Of a stretch of 40,166 nucleotides of DNA, positions 14,276 to 21,478 are shown one piece after another; within the stretch, counting starts at the first letter, position 1, and every line of letters starts with the position of its first letter. A program made the translations under genes and the position numbers. The notes under the pieces were generated by a model, which worked only from the letters and a program-made list of their open reading frames with translations, did no database searches and had not been told where the DNA came from. Origin of the DNA: DASZBX01 sp035943635 (GTDB taxonomy: Bacteria > Actinomycetota > Actinomycetes > Streptomycetales > Catenulisporaceae); the NCBI GenBank assembly GCA_035943635.1, contig DASZBX010000123.1, positions 1-40,166 on the forward strand, given 5' to 3'.

Positions 14276-15076
14276 ATGCCAGATGGAGAAATGACCCCGC
14301 AGCAGAGAACGGCCGAGACCAAGCGCAAGCGCACACGGGAGTGGATCATCACCTCCACGCTCGACCTGTACGGCGAGCTGGATAAGGGTGACTTCACGCG
14401 TGATCAGATCGCCGAAGCAGCAGGAGTGGGGTCGACAACACTCAGCAACCACTTCACCCTCAAGTTCGAGGTTCTCCGAGCAGCGCATGAGCGCTTGCTC
14501 GCCCCTATCATCGAACCGATCACGTCAGGCCAGGAGAACGGCACCTACAAGCCAGACGACGGCAGGGATGAGCTGATCCGCTACCTCTACGCCGTAGCCA
14601 AGCTCAGCCAGAAGCACCGGGCACTTACGGTGGCGATGATTCGCGCATACTACGAGACAGGGCCGGAATTTCGGCATGAGTTGTATGACATGGGGAAAGC
14701 TGTCGAACTTCACCATCATCGACTCGACAAGATGCTTTCCGGCCACATCGTTGAAGGCTTGTACCCCGTCTTTCACACACCGCCATTCAGGCCAGCATCA
14801 CCGACTGAGCTATTTGGTCACACCCCTCGGCCTCGCTCCTATTTGGAGAACTCGACCGTTCTGCGCTTTATGAACACCTTGCTCAACGAGCTGTACCACC
14901 GACCAGCCAAGGAAGCGCCGCTGGCAATCACACGTGATGTAGGCAGGGATCTTCTTGCAGTCGCGCTTCCAGACGAAGATACGACCGAACTGTTCACCAC
15001 GCGCCTGCCGCTGATTCAACGCAAGGTCGATAACTGGTTCGAGCAGCGGAAGCAGCGCGAAGAGCGAGGGTGGTAG
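14276..15076 (+). CDS. TetR-family regulator 1
   Basis: This 266-residue protein starts at the ATG at 14276, at the predicted transcription start; the frame open further upstream is not supported. An N-terminal TetR helix-turn-helix spans about 20-70 (DFTRDQIAEAAGVGSTTLSN, then FTLKFEVLRAAHERL). The longer-than-usual ligand and dimer domain ends EQRKQREERGW. It shares the N-terminal motif TPQQRTAxTKxxRT with the TetR at 15352, so the two are paralogues. It is divergent from the transfer-region ORFs and could repress them. The ligand is unknown. Confidence 0.8.
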   Translation: MPDGEMTPQQRTAETKRKRTREWIITSTLDLYGELDKGDFTRDQIAEAAGVGSTTLSNHFTLKFEVLRAAHERLLAPIIEPITSGQENGTYKPDDGRDELIRYLYAVAKLSQKHRALTVAMIRAYYETGPEFRHELYDMGKAVELHHHRLDKMLSGHIVEGLYPVFHTPPFRPASPTELFGHTPRPRSYLENSTVLRFMNTLLNELYHRPAKEAPLAITRDVGRDLLAVALPDEDTTELFTTRLPLIQRKVDNWFEQRKQREERGW

Positions 15077-15088
15077 ATAGCAAGACTT

Positions 15089-15133
15089 AACAATGAACCG
15101 CCCCGCAGTAGTGCTGCGGGGCGGTTCATTGTT
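15089..15133 (+). terminator. 20-bp perfect hairpin after TetR 1
   Basis: Arms 15089-15108 and 15114-15133 are exact reverse complements with loop TAGTG. No T-run follows, as is common in actinobacteria. Confidence 0.8.
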
Positions 15134-15181
15134 ACTGAGCTATAGAAATGAAGCAGAGCGAGCTTTTCAAGTCGCTCGCGC

Positions 15182-15243
15182 TTGCACCACCGTATAGTTC
15201 TCCTAGATATTGCATTTATAGCCAATAAATGTTATAACTATAC
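15182..15243 (+). promoter_or_regulatory. Promoter with nested palindromes upstream of TetR 2
   Basis: A likely promoter is TTGCAC (15182-15187), 16 bp, TAGATA (15204-15209). Over and just after it sit nested inverted repeats: GTATAGTT (15192-15199) with AACTATAC (15236-15243), and inside them CATTTAT (15213-15219) with ATAAATG (15225-15231). They look like operators for a TetR dimer. Confidence 0.5.
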
Positions 15244-15247
15244 GCAG

Positions 15248-15332
15248 ATTGCTCCAATCAGCAATTGCCCTCTCTCCTTCTCGGATAGGGCGTCCCGTCA
15301 ACTAGTTCTTAGTTGCTGGCACGCCCTATCCG
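15248..15332 (+). promoter_or_regulatory. Structured leader upstream of TetR 2
   Basis: A hairpin ATTGCT/AGCAAT (15248-15265) precedes a stronger one: CGGATAGGGCGT (15282-15293) and ACGCCCTATCCG (15321-15332). An inner CAACTA/TAGTTG helix lies between them. It ends 8 bp before the AAGGAGA ribosome site, so it could act as an attenuator or RNA thermometer-like gate. It could also be a DNA operator. Confidence 0.5.
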
Positions 15333-15351
15333 ACGTTTCAAGGAGAGACGC

Positions 15352-15951
15352 GTGTCAACAGAAAACCTCACCCCTCAGCAGCGAACCGCTGCCACCAAGA
15401 AGCGGCGCACGAATCTTTGGATCGCTGACGCCGCCCGAACCCTGTTCAATCAACATGGCTGGCATGGCGTTACCCGCGACCAAGTTGCTGAGGAAGCAGG
15501 TGTCGGCTTCACGACGCTGAGCAAGCACTTTCCCACAAAGCGGTCGCTGGCCATTGCGGCCTATGCGCCTCAGGTCATCGTGTTCATGTCGACAGCTGGA
15601 ACGGCTCTCGCCACCAAGGCGGAGGCCGAGCCGTTGCTCGTCAAGTTCATTCAGGAGCTGGCCGACTACTTGGCCGCTCACCCAGCGATGGCCATCGCAC
15701 TTCTGCCACTGAGCCGCGACCCCCGGAGTCACGGCGAGGACGAGGAAGCAACGCACGTCGTGAGCTTCCGCGATCTCGTGGAGTTCATCAGCAAACTGCT
15801 GGTGCAGTGCAGCAATGCGCATGGCCAAGATAGTGCTGCGGTGGACGACACCGCCGACTTCGCCCTGTCTGGCCTCCTGACATGGATCGTCCAGCACCCG
15901 GAACGCTCCGGGAAAGACGCTGCCGTCCTTATGTTGAGGCATCTTCTGTAG
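15352..15951 (+). CDS. TetR-family regulator 2
   Basis: This 199-residue protein starts at the GTG at 15352 with AAGGAGA at the right distance; the ATG at 15313 lies inside the leader hairpin. The helix-turn-helix is clear (GVTRDQVAEEAGVGFTTLSK, then HFPTKRSLAIAAY). The all-helical effector domain is of normal length. The N-terminal LTPQQRTAATKKRRT matches TetR 1. A terminator with T-run follows. Given the elaborate upstream palindromes it is probably autoregulated. Confidence 0.85.
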   Translation: MSTENLTPQQRTAATKKRRTNLWIADAARTLFNQHGWHGVTRDQVAEEAGVGFTTLSKHFPTKRSLAIAAYAPQVIVFMSTAGTALATKAEAEPLLVKFIQELADYLAAHPAMAIALLPLSRDPRSHGEDEEATHVVSFRDLVEFISKLLVQCSNAHGQDSAAVDDTADFALSGLLTWIVQHPERSGKDAAVLMLRHLL

Positions 15952-15982
15952 ACATCCCCGAACCCCGTACTCCCGAGCGAGA

Positions 15983-16017
15983 GCACCCCGTGCCCGTTCA
16001 GGGTGCGGGGTGTTTTT
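15983..16017 (+). terminator. Rho-independent terminator after TetR 2
   Basis: CACCCCG (15984-15990) pairs with CGGGGTG (16006-16012), followed by TTTTT. Confidence 0.8.
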
Positions 16018-16154
16018 CGTTAGCTGCCCAGATAATTGACGCATCGTGTCCGAGATGCGTTAATCGGATCTCGAAGCCTTCTTAGGAGCGCTCTGAATGG
16101 CTGTAGTCACCCGGAAGGCCATGGTTGATAGTAGCTGTGTGAACCCCACCCCTC

Positions 16155-16160
16155 TATGAT
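16155..16160 (+). promoter_or_regulatory. -10 element for lsr2
   Basis: TATGAT is preceded directly by CCCCACCCCTC, which resembles the CACCCCT word seen in the promoter at 9902-9947. No good -35 is seen at normal spacing. Confidence 0.4.
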
Positions 16161-16193
16161 GGACAACAACACACAGGTAAGAAAGGTTCATCC

Positions 16194-16529
16194 ATGGTTC
16201 AAAAGGTAGAAGTCACTCTTATCGATGATATCGACGGCAGCACGGCCGACGAGGTCATCACCTTCGGTCTCGCTGGGAAAAGCTACGAGATTGACCTCAG
16301 CACCAAGAACGCGAAGAAGATGCGGACTGCGCTTGAGCCGTACGTGGCTGCCGCCCGAAAAGTGACTTCGCCCCAGAAGACAACGGGTCGGGGCAGCTCT
16401 CGACAGGCTGCATCAGACACGCTAGATACCGCCGCAATTCGTGAGTGGGCCAAGGACGCAGGTCTTCCAATTTCAGACCGTGGCCGTATCTCAGCCGATG
16501 TCGTCGAGAAGTACAAGGCTGCGCACTAA
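16194..16529 (+). CDS. lsr2: Lsr2-type nucleoid-associated xenogeneic silencer
   Basis: This 111-residue protein starts MVQKVEVTLIDDIDGSTADE, the hallmark N-terminal dimerisation domain of Lsr2. A linker rich in Ser/Gly/Arg follows. The C-terminal DNA-binding domain (AIREWAKDAGLPISDRGRIS) carries the minor-groove RGR motif at 96-98. Lsr2 is the actinobacterial H-NS analogue: it coats AT-rich foreign DNA and silences it. Most actinobacteria carry chromosomal copies. This one is embedded in the mobile half beside TetR genes and AT-rich islands, so it may be the element's own stealth or self-silencing protein. AAGAAAGG precedes the ATG. Confidence 0.92.
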   Translation: MVQKVEVTLIDDIDGSTADEVITFGLAGKSYEIDLSTKNAKKMRTALEPYVAAARKVTSPQKTTGRGSSRQAASDTLDTAAIREWAKDAGLPISDRGRISADVVEKYKAAH

Positions 16530-16618
16530 AAGAACGGGCGAACTACCTACACGGCCGCGGTGACCCTTGAGTCGTCGTTTCTAGAGCCGCCGCCGGCCTG
16601 CCCCGTGAACCGGCAGTT

Positions 16619-16828
16619 CTACCGGTCGAACTCCCCATCCTTGATCCCGGCAACAAACGCCTGCCACTCGGCAAGCGTGAACTGGAGGGTCGGGCCATCC
16701 GGGTCTTTGGAGTCACGCACCGCCATGCCGTCAGGGAGGTCGGCGACTTCAACGCAGTTACCCCCCTGCGTGTTGGAGTACGACGCTTTACGCCACACCG
16801 CACCACTAGACCCAGATACCCGGTTCAC
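16619..16828 (-). CDS. DUF397 protein, partner of the adjacent XRE regulator
   Basis: This 69-residue protein shows the full DUF397 signature: WRKASYSNTQGGNCVEV, then VRDSKDPDGPTLQFT and EWQAFVAGIKDGEF. It overlaps the stop of the upstream XRE-DUF5753 gene by 4 bp (ATGA), so the two are coupled. In streptomycetes DUF397 proteins pair with WhiJ/Scr1-like regulators and influence development and antibiotic production, probably by modulating the regulator. 16529-16618 holds no gene. Confidence 0.9.
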   Translation of the reverse strand: MNRVSGSSGAVWRKASYSNTQGGNCVEVADLPDGMAVRDSKDPDGPTLQFTLAEWQAFVAGIKDGEFDR

Positions 16829-17649
16829 AAGTCCTCCATCGCCGCCTTGATCATGTCGGCCGACAGTCGAGGCGAGAGCGCCGTCGCACGTGTCAGGTCA
16901 AAGGCGAGATTACACTCAGCAACCGGCCCCGGCGACTCGATTAGAACCGAACTTCCTCCGTGGCTCTCGATGTACCCAATGTCCGGCGCGTCCGCGAAGG
17001 ACAGGAGCGTCAAGCCACCATCGAGGCCCGGATACTCACCAGCATCAAAGGGAACCACCTGAACGAAGACGTTCGGCAGCCTCGTGACCTCAAGGAACTG
17101 GGCCAACTGCGCCCGCATGACCGCCGAGCTTCCGATCCGCCGTCGCAATACCGCCTCGTCCAGAACGAACCAGCAGAGCGGCGCCGGTGATCCCTTCAAG
17201 ATGGCCTGCCGACTCATGCGCGCTGAAACGGCCTCATCCAACACGTCCGGTGTTGAGTGGACAGCACGAGCAGCGAGTACCGCACGGGCATAGTCAGGTG
17301 TTTGGAGTAACCCCGGAACCAGCTGGCATTCAAACGATCTGATCTGCGTTGCCGTGGCTTCGAGCTCAACGAAGTGTCGGACGAATGCGGGAAACGTGGC
17401 CCGACTCAGCAGTGGCCAGAGACGGATGAGCGCACCATCCGTGTCAAGCGCAACGTCACAGCGTTCTGCGAATTCACGGGTCGGGGTGCGCTTGGCCGTC
17501 TCCACCAGCCCGACCAGTGCACCCGTGTAGTTGATCACGTCGCCAAGCCGCTCCTGAGTGAGGCTCGCAGCCAGCCGAAAGCGCCGCAGCTCGGCGCCGA
17601 AGTAGGCGGCCACCGATGACGATGGGTCAAGATCGAGTGGCTGGGCCAT
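16825..17649 (-). CDS. XRE helix-turn-helix regulator with DUF5753 (WhiJ/Scr1-like)
   Basis: This 274-residue protein has an N-terminal XRE domain (FGAELRRFRLAASLTQERLG, then GALVGLVETAKRTP). DUF5753 follows, with its usual landmarks IRSFECQLVPGLLQTPDYAR, VLDEAVLRR, VQVVPFDAGEYPGLDGG and the IGYIESHGG/LIESP region. It forms an operon with the DUF397 gene and is divergent from an RsbW-like ATPase. This is the arrangement of whiJ/abaA-like clusters. It likely binds the palindrome at 17719-17743 in the shared control region. Confidence 0.9.
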   Translation of the reverse strand: MAQPLDLDPSSSVAAYFGAELRRFRLAASLTQERLGDVINYTGALVGLVETAKRTPTREFAERCDVALDTDGALIRLWPLLSRATFPAFVRHFVELEATATQIRSFECQLVPGLLQTPDYARAVLAARAVHSTPDVLDEAVSARMSRQAILKGSPAPLCWFVLDEAVLRRRIGSSAVMRAQLAQFLEVTRLPNVFVQVVPFDAGEYPGLDGGLTLLSFADAPDIGYIESHGGSSVLIESPGPVAECNLAFDLTRATALSPRLSADMIKAAMEDL

Positions 17650-17718
17650 ATATCCGCCTATCCAACACTGTCATTGTTGAGCGACGTGGTATCGCTAGGG
17701 TAACGCAATTGGCGCACG

Positions 17719-17743
17719 CTGGGAATGTAATCCCTATTCCCAG
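17719..17743. promoter_or_regulatory. Palindromic operator in the whiJ-like divergent region
   Basis: CTGGGAAT (17719-17726) and ATTCCCAG (17736-17743) are perfect 8-bp arms with 9-nt spacing. They lie just before the ATPase start and about 70 bp from the XRE start, so one bound dimer could control both genes. Confidence 0.55.
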
Positions 17744-17752
17744 GTGGTGACC

Positions 17753-18358
17753 ATGTCAGGCTCTGCACATACGGCATATCCGCTCACAACAAGTATTCGA
17801 CTGGCGGCCGTTCTCACGGCCGCCAGATTCGCACGCCTCTTCGTTGAGAACGCGCTTTCAGAGTGGCAGCTCGACGACCTGACTGACACGGCAACGCTGT
17901 TGGTGTCCGAGCTGGTCACGAACGCCGTGAAGGCGACCGGCAACACCGAAGAACGTCCGGATTACATCGCCCTCATGAAGGTGCCCGTTATTCGGCTTCA
18001 AGTTCGCGCCAATGCCACCTCAGTTGTCATCGAAGTATGGGACAATTCCCGTACAGAAATTCCCGCCGTTCACACCAAAGATGACGACGACGAAGGCGGA
18101 CGCGGCTTATTCATCGTCGCCACGCTCAGCAAGAACTGGGGTATTTATTACCCGCGCGTTGGCGGAAAAGTCGTCTGGGCTCTCGTAGCGAGAGAGGAGC
18201 CGACACCTCAGCCACTTCAACCGCTGAGCCGTCAGACGCTCCCGACGCGAGTACCACAACCAACTCCGGCCCGTTCGACTCGTCAGCAAGCCGTTGCCGA
18301 CGTGGCACTGCTAGAGCGTGTCCTGTGGGGGCTGAGGAAGTATCAGCTCACGACGTGA
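17753..18358 (+). CDS. RsbW-like histidine-kinase-type ATPase
   Basis: This 201-residue protein is read from the ATG at 17753, with AGGTGG as ribosome site; GTG codons at 17744 and 17747 are alternatives. The GHKL/HATPase motifs are present: an N-box LLVSELVTNAVKAT, a G1-like IEVWDNS and a G2-like DEGGRGLFIVATLS. The C-terminal 60 residues are Pro/Gln/Arg-rich and of unknown role. Such proteins act as anti-sigma kinases or as the third member of whiJ/abaA-like clusters. It faces the XRE-DUF5753/DUF397 pair. No sigma-factor gene is nearby. Confidence 0.85.
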   Translation: MSGSAHTAYPLTTSIRLAAVLTAARFARLFVENALSEWQLDDLTDTATLLVSELVTNAVKATGNTEERPDYIALMKVPVIRLQVRANATSVVIEVWDNSRTEIPAVHTKDDDDEGGRGLFIVATLSKNWGIYYPRVGGKVVWALVAREEPTPQPLQPLSRQTLPTRVPQPTPARSTRQQAVADVALLERVLWGLRKYQLTT

Positions 18359-18390
18359 TAGCAGCGCTCCTGTAAGGTCATGGAAGCCAT

Positions 18391-18428
18391 AGATCCCGTC
18401 CGAGGTGTTAATGAGGGCGGGATCTTTT
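18391..18428 (+). terminator. Rho-independent terminator after the ATPase gene
   Basis: GATCCCG (18392-18398) pairs with CGGGATC (18418-18424), followed by TTTT. Confidence 0.75.
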
Positions 18429-18434
18429 GCGTGC

Positions 18435-18698
18435 TCAGCGGGTGTAATCGATCCGCCGCCAGCTATCGGAGCCGGGCGCCTTCACATGCGCCTCTACGAT
18501 GTGCGATCTGGTGCGGTTGTTGTTGCGATCCATGTTGCTCACCGCGCAGTCGATGGCCTTGGTTTCATTCGGCCGTGTCTCGTAGGTGTGCTTGGGAAAC
18601 GGTAACCCGTTGACCACTTTCCAGGTGTAGCGCACCGTCCACGGCAACTGCTCCGATGTCGTCTCCACCTCGGTCACACTCACCGTGCCGCCTCCCAC
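18435..18698 (-). CDS. 87-residue hypothetical protein
   Basis: The start is a GTG at 18698 with AGGGAG five bases before it. The product is polar with several Trp/Tyr/Phe and no hydrophobic segment (TSEQLPWTVRYTWKVVNGLP, SDSWRRIDYTR). It looks like a small beta-rich domain, but no family is recognised. It follows the DUF5753 gene by 59 bp on the same strand and may be the last gene of that operon. Confidence 0.5.
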   Translation of the reverse strand: MGGGTVSVTEVETTSEQLPWTVRYTWKVVNGLPFPKHTYETRPNETKAIDCAVSNMDRNNNRTRSHIVEAHVKAPGSDSWRRIDYTR

Positions 18699-18757
18699 GT
18701 TGCTCCCTAGATTCCGTCTCTTATACGGTAACGAAGCAGGTGGGATAGCAGATACAC

Positions 18758-19624
18758 CTAGTCACGTAGTCGCATGAACTCAGTTGCAACGGTCTCAAGG
18801 AGCACCGCGGCAGCCGGCCCCGTGACCGCAGAGGCCATGAAGTAGTCGAACAGGTTGCTGTGGTAGCTGATGTCCTGCGGATCACGCAGCACGATCTCAC
18901 CGGAGAACAGCTCGATTACCACCAACCGGTCGTCGTAGAGGACGAAACCGTTGAGCGGTGACGCCAACACCGCCGATGTCTGCGGAATCACGGCAATCTC
19001 GACGTTTGGTTTGGTGGTAGCGATCTCGGCCATGTGCCGCAACTGGTGAGCCATGACGGTTGGACTGGCTCGCTGCCACCGAACGGCGTGTTCCGGCATC
19101 AGGAAGACAAACTGCCGCGAGAGATCGTCCATCACCGTTTGGCGATCCAGACGAGCGAGAACCGCTCGTTCCACATCGATGGCAGCGCGACCTGTAACCC
19201 TCGGCGTCAAGGTTTCACGGGCGTAGTCCGTGGTCTGGATGAGTCCACTCGGGATGGCCGGGAGAAACTGCCGCACCAGACGTGACGACTCTTCGAGCGC
19301 CTTAATCTCGGCCTGCTTCTGCCACAGACCGATCCGGGCATAGGCGCGCCACGAGGCATAGTCGACGTTCGCGATCCGTGCGAGCGCCAAAAGGTCGTGT
19401 GCCACTTCGCGCGGTACGTCAAGTGCGCTCAGGATACGTTCAACATCGATGACCGTGGGAACGAGGCGGCCAGTTTCAATGCGACTGATTTTTGTTTGGG
19501 ACATGGCACAGCGAGCGGCCAGCCTCTCACCAGAGAGACCGGCCGCTTCACGAAGCTGCCGAAGTGCTCCTGCGAGATCCTTACGGCTGCGTGCATGGTG
19601 GTCAGGTTCGAGCATTCCACTCAT
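18758..19624 (-). CDS. XRE helix-turn-helix regulator with DUF5753, second copy
   Basis: This 288-residue protein has an XRE domain at about 14-70 (LAGALRQLREAAGLSGERLA, then AMSQTKISRIETGRLVP). DUF5753 follows (VRQFLPAIPSGLIQTTDYAR, VMAHQLRHMAEI, NVEIAVIPQTS, GEIVLRDP). It overlaps the upstream DUF6879 gene by 23 bp. Its partner type differs from the first copy: no DUF397 gene but DUF6879 and a small protein. The last codons (FMRLRD) contain the 16-bp repeat found again upstream of this operon. Confidence 0.88.
   Translation of the reverse strand: MSGMLEPDHHARSRKDLAGALRQLREAAGLSGERLAARCAMSQTKISRIETGRLVPTVIDVERILSALDVPREVAHDLLALARIANVDYASWRAYARIGLWQKQAEIKALEESSRLVRQFLPAIPSGLIQTTDYARETLTPRVTGRAAIDVERAVLARLDRQTVMDDLSRQFVFLMPEHAVRWQRASPTVMAHQLRHMAEIATTKPNVEIAVIPQTSAVLASPLNGFVLYDDRLVVIELFSGEIVLRDPQDISYHSNLFDYFMASAVTGPAAAVLLETVATEFMRLRD
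18760..18775. repeat. 16-bp direct repeat, copy 1
   Basis: AGTCACGTAGTCGCAT; an identical copy lies at 20388-20403. This copy encodes the C-terminal MRLRD and stop of the DUF5753 gene. Confidence 0.7.
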
Positions 19625-20123
19625 TGAACGGCATAGCGTTCGCTAGGGCGAGGTCTCGCCACTGCCGGTACTGGTCGAGGTCGGGTTCATCATCCGACTC
19701 GACGCTCTCCAGCGTGCCGTCCGATCGGAAGTTCAGCCGCACCACGGCAGTGTCGTCGAACAGCCAGAAGTCGAAGACGGGGAGATCCAACGTGAGCTCT
19801 GTGGCGTCGAGAATCCGGACGTCTTCACCAGCTGCCACGTTGCCGGGAATCGACCATGCGAAGCCATACCGCTGGTAGTCGGTGAGAGGAAGACGCACCA
19901 CTCTGACCCGTTTCATTGCTCGGCCAGTTTCAGCGTTGCGACGAATGGTGTCGTGCCATGCCTTGTTGTGGCCGTCAGGTGGGGTCAGCTCACCACCAAG
20001 AAACCGAGCGACGTTCGGTTGCTCGCTCGGCATGGTGTAGGTCGGTTGCACTTCGAGCCGGAAAGCACTGCGAGCGAACTCGGCAAAGTAGGTCGCACCC
20101 CAAGTGTCAGTCTCCAAGCGCAT
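19602..20123 (-). CDS. DUF6879 family protein
   Basis: This 173-residue protein carries DUF6879 landmarks: FAEFARSAFRLEVQPTY near the N-terminus, then RVRVVRLPLTDYQRYGFAWS and ELTLDLPVFDFWLFDD. A C-terminal LDQYRQWRDLALANAMPFNEW also fits. The family is found next to XRE-DUF5753 regulators in actinobacteria and its action is unknown. It overlaps both neighbours (17 bp and 23 bp), showing a tight three-gene operon. A toxin-antitoxin-like or signal-modulating role has been considered for such pairs but is inference here. Confidence 0.8.
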   Translation of the reverse strand: MRLETDTWGATYFAEFARSAFRLEVQPTYTMPSEQPNVARFLGGELTPPDGHNKAWHDTIRRNAETGRAMKRVRVVRLPLTDYQRYGFAWSIPGNVAAGEDVRILDATELTLDLPVFDFWLFDDTAVVRLNFRSDGTLESVESDDEPDLDQYRQWRDLALANAMPFNEWNART

Positions 20124-20310
20124 TGAGAGCCTCCCTGAGCAGTTGAACCGAGACTTCTACCGCCTGCTCCCCGGCCCCTAACGTGAGGCCGTCAGCATCG
20201 CTCACATGGTCTCCTTGAACGACCACTGTTCCGTGGTCGGAGAGGTAGACAGTGGGACAGTTGCCGTTCTCGCACCCAGTGTTCAACCGCGTGAGCTTTA
20301 ACCGATCCAT
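20107..20310 (-). CDS. Small protein of the DUF5753/DUF6879 operon
   Basis: This 67-residue protein has a CENGNCPTVY motif near residue 15. A short beta-rich segment (TVVVQGDHV) and a C-terminal helix (VEVSVQLLREALNAL) follow. The start ATG has AGGAGGGG nine bases upstream. It overlaps the DUF6879 gene by 17 bp. Small proteins of this type commonly lead DUF6879/XRE operons. The cysteine pair might bind metal. Function unknown. Confidence 0.7.
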   Translation of the reverse strand: MDRLKLTRLNTGCENGNCPTVYLSDHGTVVVQGDHVSDADGLTLGAGEQAVEVSVQLLREALNALGD

Positions 20311-20586
20311 GGGTGAGTACCCCTCCTAATGTCGATAGCGAGCACGCTAACGACCATCTGCATCATCAGCAACGACCGAGAGACCTGAGTCACGTAGTCG
20401 CATAAAGATCATGAGCAGGTAACAGAGAGTAATCGGCGTCCCCCTCTCGCCGCGCGCTTGGCTCGAAGTTGGCATGATCTCACGTTTATCAGTACTTTGA
20501 TATCACATGTGATATGGCAGATGACCTGCAACGTTGTCGGCTCAGCGATGCGTGATCATGGCCCTGTAGGGGTACTATGAGCCATG
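20311..20586. other. Compartment boundary with second 16-bp repeat
   Basis: This gap separates the moderate-G+C half from the high-G+C half. It holds the promoter region of the leftward operon and the second AGTCACGTAGTCGCAT (20388-20403). On the minus strand the second copy again reads FMRLRD, inside a short frame without a start. It also holds an AT-rich palindrome ATATCACATGTGATAT (20500-20515). No tRNA gene or integrase is seen, so the exact edge of the element is not fixed. Confidence 0.5.
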
Positions 20587-21366
20587 TCAGGGACGTGAAG
20601 CAGCTCCCTCGCCCCTGTCAGGTAGCCCTGCTGCCAGCCGAAACGCACGAAACGCCTCAGCCAGTTTGGGTGTAGTCCACAGCGCATTGAGCCCGCTCGG
20701 GTTGGGCAGGACCCAGATGCGGCTGTCGGCCAGGCGTTCCGGTTGCGGGCCTACCGCGGCGCGTTTGCGTTCGAAGGCGGTGCGGTACGCGGTGATCCCG
20801 ACGATCGCGACCCACGCCGGTTTGTATTTCTCCGCCTTCGCGGTCAGGATCCGGCCGCCTTCGCGTAGTTCCTCGGCGGTCAGTTCGTCGGCTCGGGCGG
20901 TCGCGCGGTCGGCGACGTTGCCGATGCCCAGGCCCAGGTCGAGCAGTTCCTCCTGCCGGGCGGCGGTGAACAGTTCCGGCGTGAATCCGGAGGCGTACAT
21001 CGCGGGCCAGAATCTGTTGCCAGGGCGGGCGAAATGGCGGCCGACGGCTGCGGACCACAGGCCCGGGTTGATCCCGCAGAACAGCACCCTTAGATCGGGG
21101 GCGATCACGTCCGGGATCGTCGAGCCGTGCGCGGCGGCCATCTGCTCCGGGGTCGGCTTCCAGTCCAGCAGGCGGGCGGCCGGTTCTGCGGGCGTCGGCG
21201 CAGTCTGCGCAGTCTGCGACGCGCGCGGATCGACGAGTGCGCGCGTGCGTGCACGTGTGCGACCGTCGACGCGGGCGGATGAGTCCGGGCGCGCAGCGGG
21301 CTCAGCCGCACCGGCCACCGGCTTCGGATCGACAGACTCGACAGACATCTTCGGCGTACTCACCAC
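20587..21366 (-). CDS. mug: G/U mismatch-specific uracil-DNA glycosylase (Mug)
   Basis: This 259-residue protein has the Mug/TDG family catalytic motif CGINPG (97-102), the FARPGNRFWPAMYASG segment and the NPSGLN loop (222-227). Asn100 takes the place of the catalytic asparagine of GINPG. These enzymes remove uracil or thymine opposite guanine and start base-excision repair. The first 65 residues are low-complexity Ala/Pro/Arg and probably disordered, so a downstream start is possible. A second start candidate is Met7. Confidence 0.9.
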   Translation of the reverse strand: MVSTPKMSVESVDPKPVAGAAEPAARPDSSARVDGRTRARTRALVDPRASQTAQTAPTPAEPAARLLDWKPTPEQMAAAHGSTIPDVIAPDLRVLFCGINPGLWSAAVGRHFARPGNRFWPAMYASGFTPELFTAARQEELLDLGLGIGNVADRATARADELTAEELREGGRILTAKAEKYKPAWVAIVGITAYRTAFERKRAAVGPQPERLADSRIWVLPNPSGLNALWTTPKLAEAFRAFRLAAGLPDRGEGAASRP

Positions 21367-21380
21367 TCCATTATCCCGCC

Positions 21381-21420
21381 CGGGCGCGGGTCCGGTCAGC
21401 GCTGACCGGACCCGCGCCCG
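21381..21420. terminator. 40-bp perfect palindrome, terminator between mug and the AfsR-like gene
   Basis: Bases 21381-21400 are the exact reverse complement of 21401-21420 with no loop, centred on TCAGCGCTGA and almost all G/C. It lies 59 bp after the AfsR-like stop and would end its transcript. Terminators of this T-less type are usual in high-G+C actinobacteria. Confidence 0.75.
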
Positions 21421-21478
21421 ACCTCGGAGGACCGTCCGCTCCCCTCCGCCGGACGGCCGCCGATCCGTGCCCCCGGGC

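Noticed and set aside
20311..20586. tRNA gene or att site at the compartment boundary
   Set aside because: No cloverleaf-like sequence, CCA-end or long duplicated core could be found, apart from the 16-bp repeat reported separately.
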